From contig CAMYNW010000004.1 in the NCBI GenBank assembly GCA_947259885.1, forward strand, positions 1-64,000: a stretch of 64,000 nucleotides of DNA, in the 5' to 3' direction. Source of the stretch: an uncultured Gammaproteobacteria bacterium. Lineage in GTDB: Bacteria; Pseudomonadota; Gammaproteobacteria; Arenicellales; Poriferihabitantaceae. Made by a program: the position numbers and the translations under genes. Within the stretch, counting starts at the first letter, position 1; each line of letters begins with the position of its first letter. Under the pieces are notes generated by a model. That model saw only the letters and a list, made by a program, of their open reading frames with translations, had not been told where the DNA came from and made no database searches. Shown here piece by piece: positions 29,842-39,210 of the stretch.

Positions 29842-30501
29842 CTAAGCGCTTTCACCTGCTGCGAGGGGCTCAATCAAATGCTCACCTTCATGAGTGGAGC
29901 GATTGACATCCTTATCCACGGGATAGAATTTAAGCCGCTCAATATTCTGATTTGTCAGCAGTTGCTCAAAGATCGATACGCCATCATTGAGCCATTGTTC
30001 GGCCTGGTCGAATTCCAGTATCAAGGGCATTCTCGAGTGCAGATCCTCGAGCTTGCCGGACGAGGCTTGAGTAATGATGGTGCAGGAATACAGCGATTGT
30101 TCATTCTGCCGCCAGTACTCCCATAGCCCTGCCATTACCAGGGGCTCCTCATTTTCCGGGCGGATAAAAAAAGGTTGTTTGTTGCCCTTTGTGCCCTGCC
30201 ATTCATAGTATCCGACGGCCGGAATCAGGCAGGTTTGAGATTTGTTCCAGGCGTGGCGAAAGGCAGGCTTGTCCGCTACTGACTCGGAGCGCGCGTTGAA
30301 GGTTGCATATTTTGTGCTCGGTTCTTTCGACCACGGCGGCACTATTCCCCAGCGCATCGCCAGGCCGTGTTCCGCGGTAAACGCCGGGATCATCTGCGTC
30401 GGGGCAATGTTGTAACCAAGCTCCGCATCCTCGGGCCAGTCCTCCAGCAGATCACTCCACTGACCCATCTGTTTCACATGATTTGCGTATCGTCCACACA
30501 T
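29842..30501 (-). CDS. yedK: SRAP/YedK DNA-protein crosslinking protein
   Basis: SRAP (HMCES/YedK) proteins form a thiazolidine crosslink with abasic sites in single-stranded DNA through Cys2. The 219-residue protein begins MCGRYAN and contains YNIAPTQMIPAF, FNARSES (the Asn), GYYEWQ and HSRMPLIL (the His), all family hallmarks. It is divergent from lexA, and the LexA box lies in the 127-bp gap, so both genes may be SOS-controlled. Confidence 0.95.
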   Translation of the reverse strand: MCGRYANHVKQMGQWSDLLEDWPEDAELGYNIAPTQMIPAFTAEHGLAMRWGIVPPWSKEPSTKYATFNARSESVADKPAFRHAWNKSQTCLIPAVGYYEWQGTKGNKQPFFIRPENEEPLVMAGLWEYWRQNEQSLYSCTIITQASSGKLEDLHSRMPLILEFDQAEQWLNDGVSIFEQLLTNQNIERLKFYPVDKDVNRSTHEGEHLIEPLAAGESA

Positions 30502-30587
30502 ACTTCCTAGTATAACTAATCAATACCCCGATGCCTGAGGGCCGCCAGTGGATTCTTATTGATCAGCGCTTGCTACAAAAAAAAGTA

Positions 30588-30607
30588 TACTGTATAAATA
30601 TACAGTA
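30588..30607. promoter_or_regulatory. LexA (SOS) box
   Basis: CTGTATAAATATACAG (30590-30605) is a perfect match to the CTGT-N8-ACAG operator with an AT-only core, extended by TA on both sides. It lies about 23 bp before the lexA ATG and about 90 bp before the yedK start, so it can repress lexA and possibly yedK. Confidence 0.92.
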
Positions 30608-30628
30608 TTCAAAAATCTCTATACTGAA

Positions 30629-31273
30629 ATGCCCAAACAGCCCTCCAGACGAAAAGCTAATGCCGCTGACCAGTTGACCTCTCGACAGCGACAAATCCTT
30701 GATTTAATTCGCAGTAGTCTGCAAAAGACCGGGATGCCCCCGACCCGGGCGGATATCTGTGAAGCGTTTCATTTCCGCTCCCCTACGGCAGCGGAAGATC
30801 ATTTACGGGCCCTGGAGCGCAAGGGGGTGATTGAGTTGCTACCCGGACGGTCCCGCGGTATCCGCCTGCTGGCGCCCGGTAAGGAGATTGGTATCCCGCT
30901 GGTGGGGCGGGTCGCGGCGGGGGAACCGATCCTGGCGGAGCAGCATATCGAGGATTATTTTGAACTCGACCCCGGGTTCTTCCAGCCCCGGGCCAACTAT
31001 CTGCTGCGTGTGCGCGGGCACAGCATGCGTGATGGCGGGATTCTGAACGGCGATCTGCTGGCGGTACACCGGACCCGGGAAGCTTCTTCCGGCCAGATCG
31101 TAGTGGCCCGCCTGGAGGATGAGGTGACCGTAAAGCGTTTCCGTCGCCGTGGTAACAAGGTCACTCTGGAACCGCATAATCCCGATTTTGAACCGATACA
31201 GCTGGATCTTCGGGAGGATGATCTGGTGATCGAGGGTCTGGGGGTGGGCGTCATTCGCAACCGCAAGCTGTAA
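30629..31273 (+). CDS. lexA: SOS repressor LexA
   Basis: The 214-residue protein has an N-terminal winged helix ([15 protein letters not shown] ... [24 protein letters not shown]), the Ala-Gly autocleavage site in [10 protein letters not shown] (about residue 93), the catalytic Ser in [10 protein letters not shown] (about 132) and the Lys in [10 protein letters not shown] (about 169). It represses its own operator just upstream and is the first gene of lexA-imuA-imuB-dnaE2. It is richer in G+C than the genes on either side of the module. Confidence 0.97.
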   Translation: MPKQPSRRKANAADQLTSRQRQILDLIRSSLQKTGMPPTRADICEAFHFRSPTAAEDHLRALERKGVIELLPGRSRGIRLLAPGKEIGIPLVGRVAAGEPILAEQHIEDYFELDPGFFQPRANYLLRVRGHSMRDGGILNGDLLAVHRTREASSGQIVVARLEDEVTVKRFRRRGNKVTLEPHNPDFEPIQLDLREDDLVIEGLGVGVIRNRKL

Positions 31274-31281
31274 ACTAAATC

Positions 31282-31953
31282 TTGTCAGCGGTGTCGGCTC
31301 TGGATCAAATCATACGGGAGACCCCGGCGCTATGGCGCGGGCGTGGTGGACAGCCTGAACGTCCTGGAGCCAATGCCGTAGATACCGGCTTTACAGATCT
31401 CAATACGCTGTTACCCACCGGTGGTTGGCCTTTACGGGCGTTGATTGAACTCAATGTGGCGACATGGGGCAGTGGCGAGTTGCAGCTGCTGCTGCCGTTG
31501 ATGGCACGGCTGACCCAGGAACAGATTCGGGTGGCCATGGTAGCGCCGCCGTACCAGCCCTATGCACCGGCTCTGGTGCAGGCCGGCATTGCTCTGTCTT
31601 ACCTGGTGGTGGTGGATGTGGAAGAGAAAAGTAACCGGGACATCTGGTGGTCCGCGGAAAAGCTGCTGCGACATCCGGACTGTGGCCTGGTATTACTATG
31701 GCCCTCTATACCGCATCCCGCACAGATCAGACGCCTGCAGCTGGCGGCAGATGCGGCCAACAATATTGGTGTGGTATTACGCTGCGGTCGGTCTGCAGAT
31801 GCGCCCGTCGCGCTGCGTCTCAAGGTGTCACGCTGCGCCGGGGGCATACAGGCGGAACTAATCAAGTCCCGCTTCGGCTGGCGCCAGCATGGCGCGGTGG
31901 TGCTGACGGTACCCGAATCGTATTCATCGTCGGGGCAGGCGGCATATCCATGA
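31282..31953 (+). CDS. imuA: ImuA, RecA-like accessory of the mutasome
   Basis: ImuA is a RecA-like protein required with ImuB and DnaE2 for SOS-induced mutagenesis. The 223-residue protein starts VSALDQIIRETPALWRG and has VDTGFTDLNTLLPTGGWPLRALIEL, the degenerate Walker-like region, then AMVAPPYQPYAPAL. TTG 31282 or GTG 31291 are possible starts; neither has a strong ribosome binding site, and coupling to lexA 8 bp upstream is likely. Its stop overlaps imuB (ATGA). Confidence 0.92.
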   Translation: MSAVSALDQIIRETPALWRGRGGQPERPGANAVDTGFTDLNTLLPTGGWPLRALIELNVATWGSGELQLLLPLMARLTQEQIRVAMVAPPYQPYAPALVQAGIALSYLVVVDVEEKSNRDIWWSAEKLLRHPDCGLVLLWPSIPHPAQIRRLQLAADAANNIGVVLRCGRSADAPVALRLKVSRCAGGIQAELIKSRFGWRQHGAVVLTVPESYSSSGQAAYP

Positions 31954-33572
31954 AAGCGTTGTCGCTTTCCCTGGCGGTTGACCAGGCTACGTTACCGGCG
32001 CCGGAGGTGCTGCCCGAGGTCGCACTGGCTTGTGATGCACCAGTCTGGATCGGTCTGCATTTTCCGACACTGGCGCTGGAAGTTTGCGATTTCCCCGAAG
32101 GGTTACCTTCGCTGGTCATCGGTCAGTCGGGTAATCAACAGGTGGTTCATGCCGCCTGCAGCGTGGCCATGGATCACGGCATCGTGCCGGGCATGTCGCT
32201 GAACGCGGCCCACGTCCTGTGTCCTAATCTGGCGGTGCGGTTGCGCGATCCGAAAGCGGAATACCGGCGCCTGTGTCAGATCAGTGAACAGCTGCTTTGT
32301 TTCACGCCGACCATTTCCCTGGGACAGTGGCGTTCTGCTTGCACCGATGGATCCAGACGAAGTAAAAAAAACGGTGTTACTGGGCCCGAGGATAATGCCG
32401 ACTCGCTGTTGCTCGAGGTGTCCGGCAGCCTGTGCCTGTTTGGCGGTCTGGAGGCGTTACTGGAAAATATCCGAGCGGAGTTTGGTCAACCATTGGCCGA
32501 TTCACCGTTAATCAGCGCGGCGCCATGTCCAGCGGCGGCGTTGCTGATGGCGCGTAATGGCCTTGAACAGGTGGTCATGGAGCCGGACAACCTGAAATCG
32601 GCCCTGGGGGAGATTCCGCTGCGTGGTGTCGATCTGGAGCACAAGCTGGTTGATCGTCTGCTGCGCTGTGGTCTGCGTACGTTGCGTGATCTGTGGCGCC
32701 TACCCAGAGAAGATCTGGGCAGACGTTTCGGGGTGGGCCTGCTGCACTACCTGGACCGCCTGAGTGGTATGCGTGGCGATCCGCTGCGACACGTGCACGC
32801 GACGCTGTGTTTTCGTCAGCGCATGGAACTGCCATCGGACACCCGCCACAGTAGATTGATTATGATTGCGGCCGAAAAGCTGCTTGGTGAAGCGGAGCGA
32901 TTCCTGCAGATGAATGCCGCCGCTACGGAGAAAATCAGTTTTGACCTGTGGCATGTGAACCGGGCCCGGGGCTCACATTCCCGCACTACTCTGGAGGTGC
33001 GCTCGGCCCAGGCGGATCGTCGGTCCGGTCGTTTTCTGCCCCAGTTTGAAGAGCAGCTCGGGCGTGCCACGATGGAGAACGAAGTCAACGCAGTGTCGAT
33101 CACGATCGACCAGGTGGTGCCTTTTACCCGCAGCAGCGAAGACCTGTTCAGCCGCCGCGATCGGCAGACCCAGGACTGGACCCAGCTTATGGATCTGCTG
33201 GCCGCTCGCCTAGGCCAGGACAGGGTGTATACCCTGATGACAGTGGCGGATCACCGGCCGGAGCGGGCCTGGCGGCGAGTTGCTCCGAGTTGCGTGAGTT
33301 TCAGGGAGCAAGACCAGGACCAAACGCTTGAGCAGGCGCTGCCGACACGGCCATTATGGTTGCTCGACGTGCCGCAGAAAATCGATTCGAGTGGGTTCAG
33401 TATCGCAGGCGATACTGAGCGGGTCGAGGCGGGCTGGTGGGAGCGCCGTGACCGGCGTCGGGATTACCGCGTTGCGGATGCCCCTGGCGGCAGGCGCTGC
33501 TGGGTGTATCGCGATTTGCGGACGCTAAAAAAAGAGATTGGCCCCTGGCGTCTGCACGGGCTGTTTGGCTGA
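31950..33572 (+). CDS. imuB: ImuB, Y-family polymerase-like mutasome hub
   Basis: ImuB has a Y-family fold without catalytic residues and links ImuA, DnaE2 and the beta clamp. The 540-residue protein includes the N-terminal WIGLHFPTLALEVC and the palm region VVHAACSVAMDHGIVPGMSLNAAHVLCP. It also has the helix-hairpin part LLRCGLRTLRDLWRLPREDLGRRFG and the C-terminal RPLWLLDVPQ region. ATG 31950 overlaps the imuA stop. The longer open frame reaching upstream lies inside imuA in another frame and is not the gene. Confidence 0.93.
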   Translation: MKALSLSLAVDQATLPAPEVLPEVALACDAPVWIGLHFPTLALEVCDFPEGLPSLVIGQSGNQQVVHAACSVAMDHGIVPGMSLNAAHVLCPNLAVRLRDPKAEYRRLCQISEQLLCFTPTISLGQWRSACTDGSRRSKKNGVTGPEDNADSLLLEVSGSLCLFGGLEALLENIRAEFGQPLADSPLISAAPCPAAALLMARNGLEQVVMEPDNLKSALGEIPLRGVDLEHKLVDRLLRCGLRTLRDLWRLPREDLGRRFGVGLLHYLDRLSGMRGDPLRHVHATLCFRQRMELPSDTRHSRLIMIAAEKLLGEAERFLQMNAAATEKISFDLWHVNRARGSHSRTTLEVRSAQADRRSGRFLPQFEEQLGRATMENEVNAVSITIDQVVPFTRSSEDLFSRRDRQTQDWTQLMDLLAARLGQDRVYTLMTVADHRPERAWRRVAPSCVSFREQDQDQTLEQALPTRPLWLLDVPQKIDSSGFSIAGDTERVEAGWWERRDRRRDYRVADAPGGRRCWVYRDLRTLKKEIGPWRLHGLFG

Positions 33573-33596
33573 TTTGACCTGGGGGAGTGCAATCAG

Positions 33597-36500
33597 GTGG
33601 TTGAGTACGCCGAGCTGCATGCGATCAGCAACTATTCCTTCCTGCGCGGCGCGTCGGCTCCCGAAGAACTGGTGGCGCGGGCCGATGCGCTCGGCTACCG
33701 CGCCATTGCGATTACAGATGAATGTAGTTTAAGCGGGATGGTGCGGGCCTGGGTCGAGGCCAAGGAACGCGATATCAAACTGATTGTCGGCAGCGAGTTT
33801 GATCTTGGCGGTGGACTCAAGCTGGTGTTGCTCGCGACCAACCGCCAAAGCTATGGCAACCTGTGTCAGATCATCACACATGCCAGACGCCAGGCGGATA
33901 AAGGTCACTACCGGTTGACCCTTAAAGATCTCGATAAATTGCCAGGCGATAACTGCGTGGCAATCTGGGTCGTGCATACCTTGTCCGATATCGAGCAGGG
34001 AGAGCAACTCAAAAAGCGCTTTGGTGATGGGTTATGGATCGGCGTGAATCTGGACCGCTCGGGTCGCGATACTGTATTGCTTGAGCACAGTGCAAAGCTA
34101 GCGCAGCACCATGGGCTGCGCCGCGTCGCCTGCGGTAATGTCCACATGCACCACCCTGAACGCCGTCCATTAAGGGACACCTTATGGGCCATTCGCCTTG
34201 GCAAGTCATTGACCGAGCTGGGCTACGATCTGCCCGGCAATGCCGAACAATATCTTCGGCCCTGGTCCCATCTGCAAAGACTGTATCCGCCGGAACTGCT
34301 GGAGGAGACGGCTCTCATCGCCGAACGCTGCCAGTTCGACCCCGGTCAGTTGCGCTATGAATATCCAGATGATCTGACCCCGGCAGGATACAGCGACGCG
34401 TCATGGCTGCGGCATCTGACCGAACAGGGCGTAGTCAGGCGCTGGCCCGAAGGTGTACCGGAAAAAGTGCAGAACCAGATCGAGAACGAGCTGACCTTGA
34501 TCAGCGAACTCCACTATGAACCGTACTTCCTCACCGTGCACGACATGGTGGACTTTGCCCGCAGTCGGGGGATTCTGTGCCAGGGCAGGGGCTCCGCCGC
34601 TAACTCGGCGGTGTGCTATTGCCTCGCTATCACCGAAGTGAATCCGACCAATGTGGATCTCTTGTTCGAGCGCTTTATCTCGCGCGAACGTAATGAACCA
34701 CCAGACATCGACGTCGACTTCGAACACGAGCGACGTGAGGAAGTGATCCAGTATGTTTATCGCCGCTATGGCCGTGAGCGCGCCGCCCTGGCGGCCACGG
34801 TGGTCACCTACCGCGTGCGCAGCGCGATCCGCGATGTGGGTAAGGCCATCGGCATGTCCCTGGATCAGGTCACTCGGATCGCCAAGTCGATTCAGTGGTG
34901 GGATAAACGCGAAGTGCTGGAGGAGCGGCTTACAGAATCCGGCTTTGACCCGGCCAACCCGAAGATTCGTATGCTGCTGGAACTGGTCGGGCAGATCATG
35001 GGGTTTCCCCGCCACCTGTCGCAGCATGTCGGTGGTTTCATCATCGCCCGCGGCGAACTGACCCGACTGGTGCCGGTAGAAAATGCCAGCATGGTGGATC
35101 GCACCGTGATTCAGTGGGAGAAAGATGATCTCGAAGCACTAGGTCTGCTCAAGGTGGACGTGCTGGCGCTCGGCATGTTGAGTGCGATTCGCAAGAGCTT
35201 TGAATACATCCATGACTATCGTGGCGAGCAACTGACCATGGCCGGTATTCAGAACCGAGGTGAAGACCCGGCGGTCTACGCCATGATCCAGCGCGCCGAC
35301 ACCGTGGGCGTGTTTCAGATCGAATCACGCGCACAGATGACCATGCTGCCAAGGTTAAAACCGGCCAACTATTATGACCTCGTGATCGAAATCGCGATCG
35401 TGCGGCCGGGCCCGATCCAGGGCGATATGGTGCATCCCTATCTCAAACGGCGAAATGGGATCGAAACCGTGAGCTACCCGAGTAAAGCATTGGAAAGTGT
35501 GTTGGCACGCACTCTCGGTGTGCCGATTTTTCAGGAACAGGTAATGAAGATTGCTATGGTGGCGGCAGGGTTCTCTCCGGGGGAAGCCGATCAGCTGCGC
35601 CGCAGTATGGCGGCCTGGAAGAAACGCGGCGGGCTCGAACATTTCGAAGACAAGCTGATCGGCGGTATGCTCGAGCGCGGATATAAAAGAGAATTCGCCG
35701 AACAGGTCTTCAGCCAGATCAAGGGTTTTGGTGATTACGGCTTTCCGGAATCTCACTCCGCCAGCTTTGCTCTGCTCGCCTATGTCTCCTCCTGGCTCAA
35801 GTACTATGAGCCTGCCGCATTCTGCTGCGGACTGCTCAACAGTCAACCCATGGGGTTTTACCGCCCGGCGCAACTGGTGAACGATGCGATCCGGCATGGC
35901 GTGGAAGTGCGCCCGGTGGATGTCAACGAAAGCGGCTGGGACTGCCATCTCGAACCGAGCCGCGGCAAGCAGCCGGCGCTTCGTCTCGGGCTTAGAATGG
36001 TCAAAGGTTTGAGCCAGGTCGCAGGCGAAAAAATTGCACAGCTGCGCAGCACAGCCAAGTTCCGATCTTTGCAGGATCTGGCCCAGCGCAGTGGCTTCGA
36101 CCAAAAAGACCTAGGCGCCCTGGCCGCAGCCGATGCGCTGGCTGCAATCAGTGGCCATCGCCATCGCGCCTATTGGGAGGTGGCCGGGATCGAAGAACCG
36201 ACCGAAGTCCTCGGCGTGGCCGAATTCAATGAAGCCGAACCGATGCTGCCGCGCCCCGGCAAATGGCACAACACCCTGGCGGATTACGCCAGCACCGGTC
36301 TCACCTTGAATGAACATCCATTGTCCCAACTGCGACCGCTGTTGGATCAAAAAGGCATTATCAAGGCGGAGCAGTTGAGTACGGTTAAAAATGGAAAGGT
36401 GGTCAGCGTTGCCGGACTGGTCATCAATCGCCAGCGACCCGGCACCGCCTCAGGAGTGATGTTCTCTACGCTGGAGGACGAATCCGGTCAGGCCAATATT

Positions 36501-36677
36501 GTGATCTGGCCAAAACTGATAGAGCGACAGCGAAAAACTTTGCTGAGTTCAAAACTGTTAATCGTGACTGGCAAGGTGCAGTCCGAAAGCAATGTGATCC
36601 ACGTTATCGCAAACCGGCTGACCGATGGTAGTCAACTGGTGAAGGGTCTGCGCTCCAGATCGCGGGATTTTCATTAA
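33597..36677 (+). CDS. dnaE2: Error-prone DNA polymerase DnaE2 (ImuC)
   Basis: DnaE2 is the C-family polymerase that performs translesion synthesis in the ImuABC mutasome. The 1026-residue protein begins with a PHP domain ([22 protein letters not shown]) and has the polymerase core with [14 protein letters not shown] and [17 protein letters not shown] (catalytic Asp pair, about residues 378-382). It ends with an OB fold ([19 protein letters not shown]). Start is GTG 33597 after GGGGGAG. It is about 130 residues shorter than replicative DnaE, normal for DnaE2. Its last 74 bp overlap the convergent integrase relic. Confidence 0.96.
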   Translation: MVEYAELHAISNYSFLRGASAPEELVARADALGYRAIAITDECSLSGMVRAWVEAKERDIKLIVGSEFDLGGGLKLVLLATNRQSYGNLCQIITHARRQADKGHYRLTLKDLDKLPGDNCVAIWVVHTLSDIEQGEQLKKRFGDGLWIGVNLDRSGRDTVLLEHSAKLAQHHGLRRVACGNVHMHHPERRPLRDTLWAIRLGKSLTELGYDLPGNAEQYLRPWSHLQRLYPPELLEETALIAERCQFDPGQLRYEYPDDLTPAGYSDASWLRHLTEQGVVRRWPEGVPEKVQNQIENELTLISELHYEPYFLTVHDMVDFARSRGILCQGRGSAANSAVCYCLAITEVNPTNVDLLFERFISRERNEPPDIDVDFEHERREEVIQYVYRRYGRERAALAATVVTYRVRSAIRDVGKAIGMSLDQVTRIAKSIQWWDKREVLEERLTESGFDPANPKIRMLLELVGQIMGFPRHLSQHVGGFIIARGELTRLVPVENASMVDRTVIQWEKDDLEALGLLKVDVLALGMLSAIRKSFEYIHDYRGEQLTMAGIQNRGEDPAVYAMIQRADTVGVFQIESRAQMTMLPRLKPANYYDLVIEIAIVRPGPIQGDMVHPYLKRRNGIETVSYPSKALESVLARTLGVPIFQEQVMKIAMVAAGFSPGEADQLRRSMAAWKKRGGLEHFEDKLIGGMLERGYKREFAEQVFSQIKGFGDYGFPESHSASFALLAYVSSWLKYYEPAAFCCGLLNSQPMGFYRPAQLVNDAIRHGVEVRPVDVNESGWDCHLEPSRGKQPALRLGLRMVKGLSQVAGEKIAQLRSTAKFRSLQDLAQRSGFDQKDLGALAAADALAAISGHRHRAYWEVAGIEEPTEVLGVAEFNEAEPMLPRPGKWHNTLADYASTGLTLNEHPLSQLRPLLDQKGIIKAEQLSTVKNGKVVSVAGLVINRQRPGTASGVMFSTLEDESGQANIVIWPKLIERQRKTLLSSKLLIVTGKVQSESNVIHVIANRLTDGSQLVKGLRSRSRDFH

Positions 36678-37165
36678 CCGAGTATTTACCGAAGTCCTCC
36701 CCCAACAGGTCCAACGGACTGACTGCGCCGGAAAAGTGAGCGCCAAGTATATGCGTATAAATCTGGGTGGCCTTGACATCTTCATGACCCAAGAGCTCAT
36801 GTACTGCAAGAATATCAGCACCACCAGCTAACAAATGAGTTGCGAAGGAGTGCCGGAACGTGTGGCAAGTGACACGTTTATTAACGACACCGGATTGTTG
36901 CACTGCTCGTTTTAAAATACGACGCACAGCGCTCTCATGCAGATGATGCCTGCAACGTACGCCAGTCACAGGGTGTGGGCAAGGCGCCGAGGCTGGAAAC
37001 AGAAATGACTAAGCGGAAGAGCGAAATGTAGCGGGGTACTTTCGAGACAACGCCACAGGCATTGAGCACCCAAAATCAAGCTCGTTATCTGTTTTCTGAG
37101 TTTGCACCGCAATTTCAATCTGCGCTGACAGCAGTGGAACTGCAGATATCACATATCTTGCGGGA
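36604..37165 (-). pseudogene. intI: Truncated integron integrase IntI, C-terminal part
   Basis: The intact stretch reads [20 protein letters not shown], then [35 protein letters not shown] and SPLDLL, carrying the HxxR, the second His and the nucleophile Tyr of tyrosine recombinases. Upstream the same frame reads VALSRKYPATFRSSA, a TAG at 37009-37011, then SFLFPAS. This is the extra IntI-specific domain with the stop where IntI has Trp. Homology fades near 37150. The N-terminal half and first catalytic Arg are gone, so it is dead. It points away from the cassettes, as in a normal integron. Confidence 0.88.
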
Positions 37166-37169
37166 CAGT

Positions 37170-37211
37170 TTATCCTAAAAGCTGAACATTAATGCTCTGG
37201 CCCCGAACTTC
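37170..37211. repeat. 42-bp direct repeat, copy 1
   Basis: The run TTTATCCTAAAAGCTGAACA and the 22 bases after it recur at about 37910-37951, with 39 of 42 bases the same. This copy sits exactly where integrase similarity ends. Confidence 0.75.
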
Positions 37212-37240
37212 TAGACGACAATCTGCAGTTCTGTGAACGA

Positions 37241-37543
37241 TCAATCTGAAGCGTTCGTTTTGGCCTCAATCATAAATGATCCGCCATCGGCAGCAATCGA
37301 ATAACGGTAGGAGTTGCCATACGGATCAGACGGTACTTTCAGAATAAAACCATTTTCCAGTTCCTCCAGGGTTTGTGGATAGGACCCTTTTCTGGTGTAG
37401 TGTGCCCTAACAGCTTTACTCAACACATCAATATCATTTTCAATAACCCGCAACGCAGCGGAATCTTTGCTGGAGAAATTGTTGAAGCCAAACCAGACAA
37501 CCAGAAGAAGCACGGCTATTGTTGCAATCTTTGTCATACTCAT
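37241..37543 (-). CDS. Pseudopilin-like (GspG C-terminal type) cassette protein
   Basis: The 100-residue protein has an N-terminal hydrophobic helix (MTKIATIAVLLLVVWFGF) and a short globular part, ENDIDVLSKAVRAHYTRKGSYPQTLEEL ... PSDPYGNSYRYSIAADGGSF. This resembles the calcium-binding C-terminal region of type II secretion pseudopilin GspG. It lacks the GFTLxE prepilin motif, so it is not a classical pseudopilin. It lies on the minus strand next to the integrase relic, in an integron cassette whose orientation is opposite to most of the array. Role unknown. An ATG at 37537 or a TTG at 37558 are alternative starts. Confidence 0.7.
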   Translation of the reverse strand: MSMTKIATIAVLLLVVWFGFNNFSSKDSAALRVIENDIDVLSKAVRAHYTRKGSYPQTLEELENGFILKVPSDPYGNSYRYSIAADGGSFMIEAKTNASD

Positions 37544-37592
37544 TACAAAACATCTCAATTTTAGTTAGTTTTAACTTTCACCGTGGCGAGAT

Positions 37593-37679
37593 ATATAACG
37601 CCTGTATAACGGGCGGCAGAAAGCGAAGCTTATTGACGTACCAGCGGCCGTAGGCCGCGACTTCCCCCCCTTGTTATGC
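37593..37679 (-). other. attC site, reverse orientation
   Basis: Read on the minus strand it begins GCATAACAAG (37679-37670), has a GCGGCC/GGCCGC stem in the middle, and ends CCCGTTATAC (to 37604) followed by a second GCGTTATAT (to 37593). The TAACAAG-left and CGTTAT-right asymmetry of the other attC sites here is present only on this strand. Confidence 0.7.
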
Positions 37680-37909
37680 ATTTATAGATTTGGATCATTG
37701 ATATCAATACTCAAAATTGCTGAAATTTTCGAAAAACCTAAAGCTATGGAGCAATGAAATCTGTGACTCCCCCGTACTAACTTATATATGCGACGGACTT
37801 GCTTTTCTGGTTTCAGAATTTTAGGCCTATCGACTATGCTCTTGATTTTCATGGGGAGCTTGTGCCCGGTTAGAGAATTTGCGGTCGGAGCATTAATGTT
37901 AATTATTCT

Positions 37910-37951
37910 TTATCCTAAAAGCTGAACATCAATGCTCTGATCCCGAACTTA
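37910..37951. repeat. 42-bp direct repeat, copy 2
   Basis: This copy matches 37170-37211 at 39 of 42 positions. It also forms a hairpin with the 12 bases at about 37889-37900 (AGCATTAATGTT against AACATCAATGCT). The rest of 37680-37958 shows no gene I can support. Confidence 0.7.
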
Positions 37952-37958
37952 TTTAGCA

Positions 37959-38405
37959 TCACGCTTGGAAATATTGATTAAGTAGACGTTTCCACTCACC
38001 AATAAATTCCTTGTAGTCTTCTTTCGTGAAGCTTGTAATAAACTGATTTCGTTTTTCGTTTAATGCTATGCACTCGTAGCTAGCTCTCACGTTTGTTTTG
38101 GATTGCGAGATCGAGTTGCATCTCACAGCAATGATTCCTACTTTATCTTCGGGCTCGACTTTATAGAACTCAACATAGTGGGAAATTGGATCGTGTTGCT
38201 TTACTAACCATATAGCATCGCTTGATGCGTGATCATGATTCTCTGTTACGAATATATAGTCTTGGTGGAGTTCAGTTGATCCCATGATGTTTTTATAATC
38301 CCAGCCTGGGACCCAAAATTTTTCGCCTTCAGCACTGAACAACGGGAAAAGAATATCTATCGGTTGATCAACTTGAAATTCTTCTTCGTGTTTAATGCTA
38401 CTCAT
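37959..38405 (-). CDS. SRPBCC-like cassette protein
   Basis: The 148-residue protein from ATG 38405 reads MSSIKHEEEFQVDQPIDILFPLFSAEGEKFWVPGWDYKNIMG ... and ends FIGEWKRLLNQYFQA. The pattern of an N-terminal strand, the PLFSAEGEKFWVPGW loop and a long C-terminal helix fits the SRPBCC (START/polyketide cyclase-like) fold, which binds hydrophobic ligands. No catalytic residues can be assigned. It is on the minus strand and pairs with the reverse attC at 37593-37679. The open frame upstream of the ATG runs into the next attC and is not coding. Confidence 0.72.
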   Translation of the reverse strand: MSSIKHEEEFQVDQPIDILFPLFSAEGEKFWVPGWDYKNIMGSTELHQDYIFVTENHDHASSDAIWLVKQHDPISHYVEFYKVEPEDKVGIIAVRCNSISQSKTNVRASYECIALNEKRNQFITSFTKEDYKEFIGEWKRLLNQYFQA

Positions 38406-38423
38406 TATCTTCAAGTAATACCA

Positions 38424-38484
38424 ACCATACAAGTGGTTGCAGCGGACCTGCCTAACGGCAGGCCGCTGAAGGTAGGCGTTAGGG
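38424..38484 (+). other. attC site
   Basis: ACAAGTGG on the left, a GCAGCGGACCTGCC / GGCAGGCCGCTG stem pair and CGTTAGGG on the right. The left core reads CCATAC rather than CCTAAC, so that end is eroded. The methyltransferase gene starts 9 bp later. Confidence 0.8.
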
Positions 38485-38492
38485 GCTAAAAT

Positions 38493-39146
38493 GTGAGCAC
38501 GCCCGAGGAGAAGTATTCCAAAGGGAAAAGCCCACTTCGTCGAGCCCTGTTTCTGGGTCCCCATACCTGTCCTTGGTGGTTTGGATATTCCTTTGATAAT
38601 CCGCTTCGGCGGTTCGTTCACGATCCTGTAGCTATTCTTGGGGAGTTCGTCGCACCCGGACAAACAGTCGTAGATATTGGCTGTGGCTTAGGATATTTCA
38701 GCCTTGCTCTTGCCAAACTTGTCGGTCCTAGTGGAAGAGTCGTTGCGCTGGACGTGCAGCCTCAAATGGTGCGGCGCGCTAGAAGCCGAGCTAAATGTCA
38801 GGGCTTAGCGGATCGTATCGATTTCCACATTTGTACACCTAATCGACTTGGTCTCACAAATCCCGTGGATTTTGTCCTGGCCTTCTGGGTTGTGCACGAG
38901 GTAGCAGATCCTGAAGGCTTACTCAACGAGGTATCGTCATTTCTCCGGCCTCATGGTCGGCTGCTCATAGCCGAGCCGAAAGGGCACGTATCGGCTGCTC
39001 GGTTTGCCGCAACTGTCGAACTGGCCCATTCGGTGGGCTATCACATATCAGAAGGCCCTCTAGTACGTTTTAGCCGGACTGTTGTATGCTCACCGCTACA
39101 CGGGGAGGATAGGCCGAAAGGACCAATTGATGACTTTACACCCTAA
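38493..39146 (+). CDS. SAM-dependent methyltransferase (cassette)
   Basis: This 217-residue class I methyltransferase carries motif I VVDIGCGLGYFSLALAK (about residues 60-76) with the SAM-binding GxGxG, then VVALDVQPQMVRRAR (acidic loop), DFVLAFWVVHEV (motif II) and LLIAEPKGHV. The N-terminus contains GPHTCPWWFGYSFDNPLRR. GTG 38493 is used because it is immediately after the attC and no ATG is in frame nearby. Plus-strand cassette gene; acceptor unknown. Confidence 0.85.
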   Translation: MSTPEEKYSKGKSPLRRALFLGPHTCPWWFGYSFDNPLRRFVHDPVAILGEFVAPGQTVVDIGCGLGYFSLALAKLVGPSGRVVALDVQPQMVRRARSRAKCQGLADRIDFHICTPNRLGLTNPVDFVLAFWVVHEVADPEGLLNEVSSFLRPHGRLLIAEPKGHVSAARFAATVELAHSVGYHISEGPLVRFSRTVVCSPLHGEDRPKGPIDDFTP

Positions 39147-39201
39147 CAAGCAATTGAAGACGGACCCAGCTAAAGCTGGGCCGCTGATGTGAGCGTTAGT
39201 G
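39141..39201 (+). other. attC site
   Basis: CCCTAACAAG on the left, a CCCAGC/GCTGGG stem, and GAGCGTTAGTG on the right. It overlaps the stop of the methyltransferase gene, which is common for compact cassettes. Confidence 0.88.
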
Positions 39202-39210
39202 GGCATATAG

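Noticed and set aside
38406..38663. N-terminal extension of the SRPBCC protein
   Set aside because: The extension runs through the attC and antisense to the methyltransferase gene; the ATG at 38405 gives a normal-sized domain.
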